NCBI GenBank assembly: GCA_009693985.1
Contig: SHWE01000003.1
Span: 1 to 64,000, forward strand
Reading direction: 5' to 3'
Source of the DNA: Alphaproteobacteria bacterium
GTDB lineage: Bacteria > Pseudomonadota > Alphaproteobacteria > Micropepsales > Micropepsaceae
Length of the DNA stretch: 64,000 nucleotides
A program made the position numbers and the translations under genes. Below are positions 9,761 through 19,174 of the stretch, one piece after another (position 1 is the first letter of the stretch; each line of letters begins with the position of its first letter). The notes beneath the pieces are model-generated. The model was not told where the DNA came from, made no database searches, and saw only the letters and a program-made list of their open reading frames with translations.

Positions 9761-11701
9761 TTATTGGACTCGTTGGCGGATGCCGTAGAAGTCCTTATCC
9801 ATTTCCGTATCGAGCGGATAGGCCTTGTTGGTGCGCTTGGCTTCTTCCAGCGCCGCCTTCTTCGCCGGGTCGATCCAATAGACGAACCAATCGGTCGGGG
9901 TCTGCGTCCGCTTCGGCAGATAGAATTCCGGAAATTGCACGTAGTCCCAGTGGACCAGCCTTATAAAGGGCGGATACCAGAACGGAATATAGAACGCTTC
10001 GTCATACACGATCTGATCGATGCGCCACATGGCCTCACGCCGTTTGTCCGCATCGAGATCCTCTTCATAGGTCTTGACCAGGGCATCCACCTCGGGCGTG
10101 CCGAAGCCCCAGAAATCGTTGTTGTTGGTGGCATTCTTGAACTCGGTATGGAGATATTGCCGCGGTTCGGGAAACAGGCCGCCGGACATTCCGATATTGA
10201 CCATCTCGAATTTGCGCTCGAGTGCGCGCTCGAAGGCGGTTCCGGGTTCCAGCAATTGCAAACGCATGTCGATGCCGGCGCGGCGCATGTCCTGCTGGAT
10301 GACGGTGAAGTGCCGCTCTAGCCCCTTGGCGGCATAGAGAAGCGTGAAGCTCGCCTTCTCGCTCTTGTCATTGACCAGAATGTCGTCGGTGTCGGTGCGG
10401 GTGAACAAAAGGCCGTAGGCGACGTTGCGCAGCTGCGCCAGCGTACTGCGGTTGCTTACATTCGCGGGACGACTATAGCCCGCGCGTTCCAGATGCATGC
10501 GCGCCATCTCCGAGTTGAATTCGCGCGTCATCAGATTGGGATTGGCGTATTCGGTTCCGTCGAAGAACGACCGCTTCCGGAAATACTCGCTGTACATGAG
10601 GTTCCGGTTGATGCGCTGGAAGTTGAAGAGATATTGCAGCGCGGTACGAAAGTCCTTGTTCCGGAAGATCGGCGCTTCCAGGTTCATGTGGAGGCCAGAA
10701 ACGCCGTCGGGCACGTCGGTGAAGACACGCACGCGGCGCAGCCAGCCATTGGTGACGGCGGGGAAGGTGTAGCTCTCGTTCCAGTTTCTGGCGCTGCCTT
10801 CGACCATCATGTCGAGTTCGCCGAGCCGCAAATAATCGAGCTCCCGTTCGGGCGAAATCACTCTCAGCTTGATCTCGTCGAAATTATACATGCCGATGAA
10901 GTAGCGCTTCTTGTTGCCCCACCAATTCGGCGTACGCTTGAAGGTGATGGTTTGTCCGCGTTCGACCGCGGAGACGGTGTAGGGCCCCACCGCGATCTGG
11001 AATTGATTGGTGGTGCGCGTCACCCAATTTTCGTCGAGCTGGGTGGCGTGGGCCGGCGTCGGCCATATGCCGCCGTAATCGACCAGCGGGCGCCAGGAAG
11101 GGCGCGTCCCCACGATACGCAGCGTGTAGTTGTCGATCTTGTCGACCGATTGGTAATAGCGCTCCGCATAGGAATTGTAGAACGGATCGACGATGAATTT
11201 CGATTGCATCATCTTCCAGGTGAAGACGTAGTCGTCCGCCGTGATGGGCTTGCCGTCGGAGAATTTCGCATCCGGATCGAGCTTGAAATAGATCGTCTTC
11301 TGATCCTTCTGGATCGACCAATGCGTCGCCATCACCGGAATGAATTTGTCGGTGACGGGATGCATGCCGACGAGGCCGAAGGCCATGGTGAAGGCTCTGT
11401 TCCAGGCGGCGAAGAAATCGTTGTTGTTGGGTCCCATCAGGCGGAAGGTCAGCGGATAGGCCCCGATGGCGACGTTGAACGTGCCGCCGCGCATGGCCTT
11501 CTCCGATCCGATCAGCGGCTCGTCATTGTCGGTTTCCCAGACGATGTCGGCTGGGAGCGTTGCGGGCGCGGCCGGCGTCGCCGACGCCGACGCAGGAGCG
11601 GTAGCGGGCGCCGGGGCAGGCGCGGGAGCCGCCAGGATCGGAGCACTTGCCGGCGCCAGCATGAGGCCGCCAAGCACGAGGGCCGCGAGCAATCTCTTCA
11701 T
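9761..11701 (-). CDS. ABC transporter substrate-binding protein, SBP family 5, YejA-like
   Basis: Signal peptide MKRLLAALVLGGLMLAPASA, Ala/Pro-rich linker, then RGGTFNVAIGAYPLTFRLMGPNNNDFFAAWNRAFTMAFGLVGMHPVTDKFIP...LDPDAKFSDGKPITADDYVFTWK. Confidence 0.9.
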   Translation of the reverse strand: MKRLLAALVLGGLMLAPASAPILAAPAPAPAPATAPASASATPAAPATLPADIVWETDNDEPLIGSEKAMRGGTFNVAIGAYPLTFRLMGPNNNDFFAAWNRAFTMAFGLVGMHPVTDKFIPVMATHWSIQKDQKTIYFKLDPDAKFSDGKPITADDYVFTWKMMQSKFIVDPFYNSYAERYYQSVDKIDNYTLRIVGTRPSWRPLVDYGGIWPTPAHATQLDENWVTRTTNQFQIAVGPYTVSAVERGQTITFKRTPNWWGNKKRYFIGMYNFDEIKLRVISPERELDYLRLGELDMMVEGSARNWNESYTFPAVTNGWLRRVRVFTDVPDGVSGLHMNLEAPIFRNKDFRTALQYLFNFQRINRNLMYSEYFRKRSFFDGTEYANPNLMTREFNSEMARMHLERAGYSRPANVSNRSTLAQLRNVAYGLLFTRTDTDDILVNDKSEKASFTLLYAAKGLERHFTVIQQDMRRAGIDMRLQLLEPGTAFERALERKFEMVNIGMSGGLFPEPRQYLHTEFKNATNNNDFWGFGTPEVDALVKTYEEDLDADKRREAMWRIDQIVYDEAFYIPFWYPPFIRLVHWDYVQFPEFYLPKRTQTPTDWFVYWIDPAKKAALEEAKRTNKAYPLDTEMDKDFYGIRQRVQ

Positions 11702-11714
11702 TGTCTTAGCTCCG

Positions 11715-13073
11715 CTATTCGTATTTCGCATATTGCTTGGGATCGAACGCTTCGCGAATCGATTCTCCGATGAACACGACGAGCACGAGCGTGACCGTGA
11801 TCGCGCCGAACGGCGCCAGCGTCAGCCAGATCTTGTCGCGGTTCTCTTGCAGCAGCGCCTGATCGATAAGTTGGCCCCAGGACGGCGTCGGCGCCGGCAG
11901 GCCATAGCCGAGATAATCCAGGCCCGTGAGAGCGAAGATCGCGCCGACCACGGCGAAGGGTGTGAACGTCACCAGCGGCGTCAGGCAATTGGGCAGAAGA
12001 TGGCGGAAGATGATGCGCAAATGCGAAGCGCCGTAGGATTTCGCCGCCAGGCAATATTCGCGCGTCTTCTCGCGATACATTTCGGTGCGCATATAGAAGG
12101 TGATGGTGATCCACTGGAAGATCGCCATGATGCCGACCAGCAGCCAGAAGCTCGGCGTCAGCAGCGCGGCGAGGATGATCACCACATAGAGGAACGGGAT
12201 CGTGACGAGGATTTCGATCACGCGCTGGCTCAACAGATCGAAGCGCCCGCCAAGATAGCCTTGCAGACTGCCGATGGCCGTCCCGATCACTTGGCCGAGG
12301 ATCACCAGGATCAGCGCGAAGAAGATCGAGATGCGGAAGCCGTAGAGCAGCCGCGAGGCGACGTCGCGCCCCTGGGAATCCGTGCCCAGATAATGCCGTC
12401 TGAGAGAATCCGGCGCGTTGGGCGGAACCTGGGCAAGGCTCGCGAGCGAAGGCATCGTGCCGCCGCGCGCCAGGCCGATGAGATTTCCGGTCGGCGATTT
12501 GGCGCGGTCGGCCAGGACATTCGTGATCTCGCCGCTATAGATGAGGTCGGCGAGCTCGGTCAGCCCGTCGCGGCGCGCCAGTCGCTCCGCCGCCTCGCGA
12601 TTGCCCGCGGTCAGCTCGATCTGAATCTCGTTGAGGATCTCGTTGTACCAGAAGTCGCTGACATAGGGGTCCCACGGGATCGGCGGCATGATGACATAAT
12701 TGCCCCGGTTGGGATATTTCGCGTCGATCTGGCTTTGCGTTTGTCCGTTCGGCATCGCGCTGTCGCGGTCGTGGAGAAAACGTTCAGTCTGCCATTCGCG
12801 CTGCAGACGTAGATATTCGGTCTCGATGTCGCCGGTGGACCAGCCCGGCGGCGGCGTCTGCGCGAAATTCGCCATGCTGAAATACTGAAAGCTCGGGAAG
12901 TACCACTGTCCCTGATAGCTCACGAACAGCGCGCGGCTCTCGGCCAGGAGCGGCGCGAAGATCGACAGCACGATCGCGGCCAGGAGGATGAGAAGCGAAT
13001 AATAGCCGCGCTTGATCTGGCGGAATTTGGCGAAACGCCGCCGCGTGATGGGATCGAGCTTGATCCAAGCCAT
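11715..13073 (-). CDS. ABC transporter permease, YejE/DppC-like
   Basis: HYLGTDSQGRDVASRLLYGFRISIFFALILVILGQVIGTAIGSLQGYLGG; EYCLAAKSYGASHLRIIFRHLLPNCLTPLVT. Confidence 0.92.
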   Translation of the reverse strand: MAWIKLDPITRRRFAKFRQIKRGYYSLLILLAAIVLSIFAPLLAESRALFVSYQGQWYFPSFQYFSMANFAQTPPPGWSTGDIETEYLRLQREWQTERFLHDRDSAMPNGQTQSQIDAKYPNRGNYVIMPPIPWDPYVSDFWYNEILNEIQIELTAGNREAAERLARRDGLTELADLIYSGEITNVLADRAKSPTGNLIGLARGGTMPSLASLAQVPPNAPDSLRRHYLGTDSQGRDVASRLLYGFRISIFFALILVILGQVIGTAIGSLQGYLGGRFDLLSQRVIEILVTIPFLYVVIILAALLTPSFWLLVGIMAIFQWITITFYMRTEMYREKTREYCLAAKSYGASHLRIIFRHLLPNCLTPLVTFTPFAVVGAIFALTGLDYLGYGLPAPTPSWGQLIDQALLQENRDKIWLTLAPFGAITVTLVLVVFIGESIREAFDPKQYAKYE

Positions 13074-13076
13074 GGT

Positions 13077-14129
13077 CTACTCGAACCGCACGCGCGGATC
13101 GACGAACGCGACCGCGAGATCCGAAATCAGATTGCCGAGCATCATCACCACGCTTGAGATCACCAGAAAGCCCATGACGACGGGATAGTCGCGCGACTGG
13201 ATGGCTTCGAAGGCGAGCAATCCCACCCCCTGAATGTCGAAGACGCGTTCGATCAGCAACGAACCGGTGAGGAAGATGCCAAGCAGGCCGCCGATGCTGG
13301 TCGCCATCGGAATCAGCGAGTTGCGCAAGGCATGAACGAACACCGCGCGCCTCCAGGAGAGCCCCTTGGCCAGCGCCGTGCGGACGTAATCGGCGCTCAT
13401 ATTCTCCATCAGGCTGTTCTTCATCAGCATGGTCTCGACGGCGAACGCGCCGGTGAGATAGGCGATGAGCGGCAGCACCGAATGCCAGACGATGTCAGTG
13501 AACTTGGCGAACATGCCTAAGTTCTCCGCACCCTGCGATTGGAAGCCGCCGAGAGGGAAAATCTGAATCTGCACGCCGAGCAGATTGACAAGCACCGCGC
13601 CGAGCGCAAATCCCGGTATGGCGTAGCCCGTGAAGATCAGCACCGAAGTGAGATTGTCCACCACCGTTCGGTGTCGGATGGCTTTCAGGATTCCGAGCGG
13701 AATGCAGATCCCGAAAATGAAAATGGTGGTCACGATCCCATAATAGATCGAGACGGGCAGGCGCTCGGCGATCACCTCTATGACGGGCTCGTTGTAGCGG
13801 AAGGATTGTCCGAGATTGAGCTGCACGGTTTGAAGCAGCCAGGTGCCGTAGGCGATCGGCAGCGGCTTGTCGAAGCCGTAATATTCGTTGAGTTGCTGGA
13901 GCTGGCCTTCGGGGATGGTGAACTGGGCTCTCGGACCGGCGCCCCCGCCGCCCCCCGCTTCGCCGCTGCCGCCCGCGCCGGCCAATTGCAGGCGCATCTG
14001 GTCGATGGGGCCGCCGGGCACGAACTGGCACAGCAGGAAGGTCACGAAGGTGATCCCGATAAAGGTCGGGATCATCAGCAGGACCCGTCTCAGCACGTAA
14101 TCGCGCAGTGCTTCGCCGCGTGATTTCAC
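13077..14129 (-). CDS. ABC transporter permease, YejB/DppB-like
   Basis: YVLRRVLLMIPTFIGITFVTFLLCQFVPGGPIDQM; YVRTALAKGLSWRRAVFVHALRNSLIPMATSIGG. Confidence 0.92.
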   Translation of the reverse strand: MKSRGEALRDYVLRRVLLMIPTFIGITFVTFLLCQFVPGGPIDQMRLQLAGAGGSGEAGGGGGAGPRAQFTIPEGQLQQLNEYYGFDKPLPIAYGTWLLQTVQLNLGQSFRYNEPVIEVIAERLPVSIYYGIVTTIFIFGICIPLGILKAIRHRTVVDNLTSVLIFTGYAIPGFALGAVLVNLLGVQIQIFPLGGFQSQGAENLGMFAKFTDIVWHSVLPLIAYLTGAFAVETMLMKNSLMENMSADYVRTALAKGLSWRRAVFVHALRNSLIPMATSIGGLLGIFLTGSLLIERVFDIQGVGLLAFEAIQSRDYPVVMGFLVISSVVMMLGNLISDLAVAFVDPRVRFE

Positions 14130-14191
14130 GATTGCATCCCTTCGCTGGCCGCGAGGGGACGATCTTACTCACCTTGAAGGTGGCGTCACTC

Positions 14192-14593
14192 TCAACTTTC
14201 GTGGATCGGGGCCCGAAAGGGCTTTCGGCGGCCGGAATCGACCAGGACCCGGCGGCGTTCCTGGGTCAGGATGTCGTTGCCAGCCCGCGGCAGTCTTTCG
14301 ACCAGCAGGCGCCGCAGGAACTGCATGTCGGGCTGGATCAGTTCCTCGGATCGGTAGGTGTTGAGGAATTTGAGGCCGATTTCCTTGGCGCCGACCCAGA
14401 TGACGGCCGCCTCGTGCATCAGGTCCTTGGTGCCGACGAGGAGATAGAAATGGGCCGGGATGACCTGATCCTTGGGAACCTGAAGCTTCGCGCCCGATGC
14501 CGAGATTTCCCGGATCGGCGGAAGCTCCTCGAAATCGTGGGGCCCGGTCATGGCGCCCATTTTGGGGCGCTGCGGCTTTGCCGGACATGTCAT
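14192..14593 (-). CDS. Small PilZ-like domain protein
   Basis: LPPIREISASGAKLQVPKDQVIPAHFYLLVGTKDLMHEAAVIWVGAKEIGLKFLNTY resembles a PilZ fold; internal ATG at 14593 chosen over the upstream ORF start. Confidence 0.55.
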   Translation of the reverse strand: MTCPAKPQRPKMGAMTGPHDFEELPPIREISASGAKLQVPKDQVIPAHFYLLVGTKDLMHEAAVIWVGAKEIGLKFLNTYRSEELIQPDMQFLRRLLVERLPRAGNDILTQERRRVLVDSGRRKPFRAPIHES

Positions 14594-14639
14594 GGGGGTT
14601 CGCTCGCTGTCGCGTTCTTCGGGAAGACACGTTGCCGGA

Positions 14640-15425
14640 AGCGACGAACCCCTCGCGCTGATCGACGCAGGCTTCGCGAAGGGTGCGCCTGCCCATGTGA
14701 AGCCGTCCCTCACGCGCGCGGTTAAGATTGCCGCGATCGGCCTTCTTTTGTGGCTGGCTCCGCTCGTTTTCCTATGGTGGTTCCTCGGCGCCGATAATGT
14801 CTTCACCGCGATCACCGCGTTCAACAGCAAGATGGCGCTCGTCACCTTCGGCGGCGCCTATGCGGCGCTCAGCTACATGGCGCAGCAGGCGGTTGAGAAT
14901 TACCACTGGCTCCAGCCCGACGAGATGCTGGTCGGCCTCGGCTTTGCCGAAACGACGCCGGGCCCGCTCATCAGCGTGGTGCAATTCGTCGGCTTCATGG
15001 GGGCGTTCCGCGCGCCCGGCGCGCTCGATCCGGCACTCGCGGGAACGCTGGGCGGCGTGCTCGCGATGTGGGCGACCTTCGTTCCCTCCTTTCTCTGGAT
15101 ATTCCTCGGCGCGCCCTATGTCGAAGCGTTGCTCGGCTACAAGCCTTTGGATGCGGTGCTCTCCGCGATCACGGCGGCCGTGGTCGGAATCATCCTCAAT
15201 CTCGCGGCCTGGTTCGCGCTCCACACGCTGTTCGCAAATGTCGCCGAAGTGCAGACGCTCGGAATGCGCCTCAGTATTCCTGATCCGGCAAGCCTCGATG
15301 TCGCGGCGCTTGTGCTCTCGGCCGGAGCCATTGTCGCGATGTTCGGCTTTCGCGTCGGGATGATGCCGGTCTTCGCCGTCTGCTCGGCGCTCGGCGTTGC
15401 GATGTATCTCGCCGGAATCCGTTAG
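14640..15425 (+). pseudogene. chrA: 5'-truncated chromate transporter (C-terminal CHR half only)
   Basis: LIDAGFAKGAPAHVKPSLTRAVKIAAIGLLLWLAPLVFLWWFLGADNVFTAITAFNSKMALVTFGGAYAALSYMAQQAVENYHWLQPDEMLVGLGFAETTPGPLISVVQFVGFMGAF matches linker plus second half of long-chain ChrA; first half absent. ORF in track starts at 14550. Confidence 0.72.
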
Positions 15426-15524
15426 GTCCAGATGCCCATCGCGCGCCCTAAGCGGCTGGTATTAGCGGCCTTGGCGGATAGTATGGGCTTTGTCGAATGA
15501 CGGGTCCGAGCGGACCTCACGGGG

Positions 15525-16793
15525 GTGACAATGTCCGAGGCGATCAAGCCTGCGCCCATAGCGGCGCCTGCCACGCGCTGGATACAGCTTGGCCTCGGGC
15601 TGATCGCCATGATGTCCATATCGAGTCCGCAATATGTATGGACTCTGTTCGTGGCGCCGTTCCAGGAGGCGACGGGCGCCGGCCTGCCAGCCATCCAGAT
15701 CACGTTCTCGCTGCTGATCGTGTTGCAGACCTGGCTCGCCCCGGTGCAGGGCTGGCTGGTGGATCGCTTCGGTCCGAAATTGCTGATCGCACTCGGCGCC
15801 GGACTGAGCGGCCTCGGTTTCGTGCTGTCGGCGCAAGCAACCAGCGTGACCGCGCTCTATCTCACCTATGGCGGGCTTTGCGGCTTCGGCACCGGCATCG
15901 TCTATATCGGCATTGTCGGTCTGATGGTGAAGTGGTTCCCCGATAGGCGCGGCTTCGCGGTCGGCATGGTGGCGGCGGGCTACGGCTCCGGCGCGATCCT
16001 GACGACGTTCCCCATCGACATGATGCTGCGCACCTCCGGTCACGGGACGACGCTGGTGACTTTCGGGGTGATCCTCGGCGCCGTCGGAATTTGCGCCGCG
16101 CTTGGTTTGCGCTTTCCGCGGCCGGGTGAAGTCACGGCACGTGGATCTTCCGTCGTCGCGGCGAGCACCGTCGACTACACGCCGCGGCAAATGATGGGTA
16201 ATCCCATCTTCTGGCTGCTCTTTCTGATGATGGCCATGATGTCGACCGGCGGGTTGATGGTGGTGGCGCAGTTCGGGCCCGTCATGCGCGATTTCGGCAT
16301 CGCCGAAGTGGCGATCTCCGGCATGGCGGCGCTGCCATTCGCGCTGACGCTGCAGCGCATCGCCAACGGTTTGACGCGTCCGTTCTTCGGTTGGGTCTCG
16401 GACGTGATCGGCCGCGAGAACACGATGTTCATCGCCTTCGGCCTGGAGGCGATTGCCGTCTGGGCGATGCTGGGCGCGCGCGAGGACCCTGCGCTTTTCG
16501 CGCTGATGTCGGGCATCGTCTTCTTCGGCTGGGGCGAGATTTTCTCGCTCTTTCCCTCAACGCTGACGGACACGTTCGGCACCAAATACGCGACGACCAA
16601 TTACGGCTTTCTCTATATCGCGCAAGGGGTCGGCTCTGTGCTCGGCGGACCGGCGGCGGCGTGGATGCACGATGTCTCTGGGACTTGGTTCCCGGTGTTC
16701 TACACCATCATCGCGCTGGATGCGCTGACCGCAGGCTTGGCGCTGTTCGTTCTGAAACCGATGCGCAAAAACTGGCTGAAGACGCAACGCTAG
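15525..16793 (+). CDS. MFS transporter, oxalate/formate antiporter (OFA)-like
   Basis: 12-TM hydrophobic pattern; SSPQYVWTLFVAPFQEATGAGLPAIQITFSLLIVLQTWLAPVQGWLVDRFGPK; FGTKYATTNYGFLYIAQGVGSVLGGPAAAW. Confidence 0.87.
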   Translation: MTMSEAIKPAPIAAPATRWIQLGLGLIAMMSISSPQYVWTLFVAPFQEATGAGLPAIQITFSLLIVLQTWLAPVQGWLVDRFGPKLLIALGAGLSGLGFVLSAQATSVTALYLTYGGLCGFGTGIVYIGIVGLMVKWFPDRRGFAVGMVAAGYGSGAILTTFPIDMMLRTSGHGTTLVTFGVILGAVGICAALGLRFPRPGEVTARGSSVVAASTVDYTPRQMMGNPIFWLLFLMMAMMSTGGLMVVAQFGPVMRDFGIAEVAISGMAALPFALTLQRIANGLTRPFFGWVSDVIGRENTMFIAFGLEAIAVWAMLGAREDPALFALMSGIVFFGWGEIFSLFPSTLTDTFGTKYATTNYGFLYIAQGVGSVLGGPAAAWMHDVSGTWFPVFYTIIALDALTAGLALFVLKPMRKNWLKTQR

Positions 16794-19130
16794 TCAGACC
16801 TTCGCACGCTCTAACAAAGCGTGAAGTCGCGCCGGGGTGAGCGGCAGATCGGTGATGCGTACACCGAAAGGCGACAGCGCATCTTCTATCGCGGACACGA
16901 TGGCGGCGGGGGCTCCAATGGTGCCGCTTTCGGCCGCGCCTTTCACGCCCAGCGGATTCACCGGCGTCGGGGATTCCATGTGGTGGATTTCTATGCGGGG
17001 GATCACGTCCGCGGTCGGCAACAAATAATCGGCATAATTGGCCGTGAGCGGCTGGCCGTTGGAATCATATTGCATCCATTCGTAGAGCGTCGCGCCGATG
17101 CCGTGCACGACGCCGCCGAGGATCTGCCCCTCCACCATCATCGGATTGATCATGCGCCCGCAATCATGGACGACGACATAGCGCGTCAGCGTCACATGGC
17201 CAGTGGCGATATCGATTTCGACTTCGCAGACATGCGCGCCATTGGTGTAGGTCATCGCAGGCGGCGAAAAATCGTCGGAGGCCGCCAGACCGGGCGCCAA
17301 ATTCCCCGGCAGCGTCAGGCCCGGCACGCCGGAAAGTGCCCGCGCGATATCGCGCAAGGAAATCTGCACGCCCTGCATGCCACGGCCACGCACGAAACCA
17401 TCGGCCAATTCCAAATCCTCGACCGCCACTTTCAGCATCGCGGCGGCGGCACGCTTTGCCTTGTCAGCGACGTTGGCGCTGGCGCGTTGTGCCGCATTGC
17501 CGGCGGTCACCGCCTGACGGCTCGCAAACGCGCCAAGGCCGTGGGGCGAGGCGGCGGTGTCGCCGTCAATGACGCGGATGGCGTCGGGGCGCATCCCGAA
17601 AACTCCGGCGGCGATCTGCGCCAGCATGGTCTTGACGCCTTGGCCCTGCGCGGTCGCGCCCGTCGCAAGCACGATCTCGCCGGACGGGCCAATGCGGATA
17701 TGCACGCTCTCGAACGGCCCACGCCCCGTGCCCTCGACATAATTGCAAAGCCCGATGCCGATGAAGCGCCCTTTGCTTCGCGCGGCGTTCTGGCGGGCGG
17801 GAAAGTCGCCCCAGCCTGCGGCTTCGAGCACACGGCGCTGACATTCGGGATAGTCGCCGCTGTCATAGACCATGATGCTGCCGTCGCGCTGTTTGACTTC
17901 GGTGGCATAAGGCATCGAAGCGGCGGCGATGAGATTGCGCCGCCGGATTTCGTCGCGTGGCAGGCCGAGTTTCGCCGCTATCGCGTCGAGCAGCCGTTCC
18001 ATCACGAACGTGCCCTGCGGGCGGCCGGCGCCGCGTGTCGGCGCTGCGGGCGTCAAGTTGGTAAGGCATAGAGAGATGGTGAGATCGCAGGCGGGCAGAA
18101 CATAAAGCCCGATCATGTTCGTCGCGGCATTGTAGGGAAGCGCGACGCCATAGGGCGTGTTGGCGCCGTGGTCGTGGCGCATGTGTCCGCGAACGGCGAG
18201 GAGGCGGCCGTCGGCATCGCAAGCCGCTTCCATATCCCAGTCCTGCACGCGTTCGAGCACCGTCGCGGTGAAATTTTCGACGCGGTCCTCGATCCATTTG
18301 ATCGGCGCGCGAAGCGCCAGCGCCGCCGCCGGAATCGCCAACTCCTCGGGATGGAACGGCGCTTTGGGTCCAAAGCCGCCGCCGACATCGGGCGCGATCA
18401 CGCGAATCTGTTCGTCTTCCAACCCGAGCGCCGCGACGAGCACGGATTTCGCGCGATGCGGCATCTGCGTGGTGTTCCAGACAGTGAGCAGATTTTCCAC
18501 TGCGTCGAAGCGCGCGACAACCCCGCGCGGCTCGACCGAGTGACCGCCGCCCTTGTGCAGTTGAAAGCGCTCGGCGATGCGATGAGCCGCGCATCCGAAC
18601 GCGCCGTCGGCATCGCCATATTTAAGAAAATGCTGGGCGACAAGATTGTCCGGGCAATCGAGCCGCGCTTTTGGGGAATTGGGTTCGAGACCCGCGCGCA
18701 CGTCGACGATGGCGGGAAGCGGCTCCGCATCGATGTCGATGAGGCGCAATGCGTCTTCGGCTAGGGCGCGGGTCTCAGCGACGACAAGCGCGATGGGCTC
18801 GCCGACATAGGTCAGTTCGTCATGCGCGAGCACAAAAGGATCGACCGCGAAACGGATCGCGCCCGAGGGTAGCGCCAGCGGAATGCAGTCGCCGGTCAGA
18901 AGAGGGCGCAGATCGCCATAGGTAAAGACCGCGCGCACGCCGGGCGATGCAAGCGCCTTGGCGATGTCGATGCCTTTCAGCCGCGCATGGGCGTGCGGCG
19001 AACGCAGGAACGCCGCATGCAGCAGACCGGGCAGGCGAATGTCGTCGACGAAGCGCCCGCGCCCGCGCAGCAACGGCCCGTCCTCGACGCGCAAGATGCG
19101 CTGGCCTATGAGGCTCGTGTTGATCGGCAT
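16794..19130 (-). CDS. Xanthine dehydrogenase-family molybdopterin-binding large subunit (CoxL-like), without neighbouring small/medium subunits
   Basis: RVEDGPLLRGRGRFVDDIRLPGLLHAAFLRSPHAHA; DVGGGFGPK; PTRGAGRPQGTFVMERLLDAIA; GATAQGQGVKTMLAQIAA. Confidence 0.92.
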   Translation of the reverse strand: MPINTSLIGQRILRVEDGPLLRGRGRFVDDIRLPGLLHAAFLRSPHAHARLKGIDIAKALASPGVRAVFTYGDLRPLLTGDCIPLALPSGAIRFAVDPFVLAHDELTYVGEPIALVVAETRALAEDALRLIDIDAEPLPAIVDVRAGLEPNSPKARLDCPDNLVAQHFLKYGDADGAFGCAAHRIAERFQLHKGGGHSVEPRGVVARFDAVENLLTVWNTTQMPHRAKSVLVAALGLEDEQIRVIAPDVGGGFGPKAPFHPEELAIPAAALALRAPIKWIEDRVENFTATVLERVQDWDMEAACDADGRLLAVRGHMRHDHGANTPYGVALPYNAATNMIGLYVLPACDLTISLCLTNLTPAAPTRGAGRPQGTFVMERLLDAIAAKLGLPRDEIRRRNLIAAASMPYATEVKQRDGSIMVYDSGDYPECQRRVLEAAGWGDFPARQNAARSKGRFIGIGLCNYVEGTGRGPFESVHIRIGPSGEIVLATGATAQGQGVKTMLAQIAAGVFGMRPDAIRVIDGDTAASPHGLGAFASRQAVTAGNAAQRASANVADKAKRAAAAMLKVAVEDLELADGFVRGRGMQGVQISLRDIARALSGVPGLTLPGNLAPGLAASDDFSPPAMTYTNGAHVCEVEIDIATGHVTLTRYVVVHDCGRMINPMMVEGQILGGVVHGIGATLYEWMQYDSNGQPLTANYADYLLPTADVIPRIEIHHMESPTPVNPLGVKGAAESGTIGAPAAIVSAIEDALSPFGVRITDLPLTPARLHALLERAKV

Positions 19131-19174
19131 GGCGGCTTCGATATACAGCAGGGAAGGAAATAGTGGGAGGCTTT

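Noticed and set aside
11580-11660. GC-rich Ala/Pro repeat at the start of the SBP gene as a tandem-repeat regulatory element
   Set aside because: Best explained as a low-complexity periplasmic linker (APAPAPAPATAPASASATPAAPATLPA) after the signal peptide.
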